NCBI GenBank assembly: GCA_031287245.1
Contig: JAITTD010000051.1
Coordinates: 1 to 13,239 of the forward strand
Direction of reading: 5' to 3'
Length of the DNA stretch: 13,239 nucleotides
Source: Bacteroidales bacterium
GTDB taxonomy: Bacteria > Bacteroidota > Bacteroidia > Bacteroidales > UBA4181
The position numbers and the translations under genes are program-made. Shown here in pieces: positions 13,056-13,239 of the stretch. Positions within the stretch are counted from its first letter, which is position 1. Each line of letters begins with the position of its first letter. The notes under the pieces are model-generated. The model had not been told where the DNA came from, made no database searches, and saw nothing but the letters and a program-made list of their open reading frames with translations.

Positions 13056-13239
13056 CTATTCTTCGATTTGACTTTGAATCAACTCCTTATAGAGTTCCCA
13101 AAGCATTTCGTTGCGGATAGGGCTTCCAACTAAAACGACTTTGTTGTTTTCATCAAGCAAAAACGTGTGCATCCTTTCGTCGGAAGGAATGTTCGGATTC
13201 TTTTTATGGAAGAAACTCTCTTTGTCAATATAAACGGGA
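13056..13239 (-). CDS. C-terminal end of a thioredoxin-like protein (5' part outside window)
   Basis: The last 60 codons of a minus-strand gene, ending at a TAG whose complement occupies 13056-13058. The segment PVYIDKESFFHKKN, then HTFLLDENNKVVLVGSP, then LWELYKELIQ has the pattern of the C-terminal half of a thioredoxin/redoxin fold, in which a strand-turn-strand (FLLDENNKVVLVG) precedes a final helix. Any CxxC active site would lie in the missing part. Such proteins are common as periplasmic redoxin-like lipoproteins in Bacteroidota. It converges on hypE and has no evident link to it. The exact family is uncertain. Confidence 0.6.
   Translation of the reverse strand, partial: PVYIDKESFFHKKNPNIPSDERMHTFLLDENNKVVLVGSPIRNEMLWELYKELIQSQIEE

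Overview
The window looks like a chromosomal segment of a member of the Bacteroidota, probably Bacteroidales. The evidence is -7 boxes of the TAnnTTTG type, start codons without Shine-Dalgarno sequences, AT-rich spacers, an RsbW-like/ybeY gene pair, and a short Bacteroidota-type CysN. This placement is inferred from sequence style, not from a search.

Layout. At the left edge, on the minus strand, is the 5' two-thirds of ffh (SRP54). A divergent spacer separates it from a plus-strand run: an RsbW-like anti-sigma ATPase, ybeY, a solitary PstB-like ABC ATPase behind a good Bacteroidota promoter with an inverted repeat over its -7 box, then cysD, a tiny unrecognised ORF, and cysN (ATP sulfurylase). 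The remainder is a full set of [NiFe]-hydrogenase maturation genes in the order hypF, cysteine-patterned lipoprotein gene, hypA, hypB, (insertion), hypC, hypD, hypE. A minus-strand thioredoxin-like gene runs off the right edge. No hydrogenase structural gene is present.

How the genes work together. HypF and HypE make the thiocyanate/cyanide ligand, HypC and HypD assemble Fe(CN)2CO, and HypA and HypB deliver nickel. CysD and CysN activate sulfate to APS; the next enzymes of that pathway are not here.

Most unusual part. Between hypB and hypD (about 9.39-10.87 kb) the hyp operon is split by a two-gene PIN toxin-antitoxin module. On both sides of it lie sequences with the same 21-bp period: a noncoding array after hypB, a two-copy direct repeat at the toxin-antitoxin promoter, and two arrays inside the 3' end of hypC. 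The hypC arrays are diverged inverted copies of each other and give HypC a tail of about 77 residues made of heptapeptide repeats. The shared 21-bp period (two DNA helical turns, or seven codons) in coding and noncoding DNA is the strongest candidate here for something undescribed.
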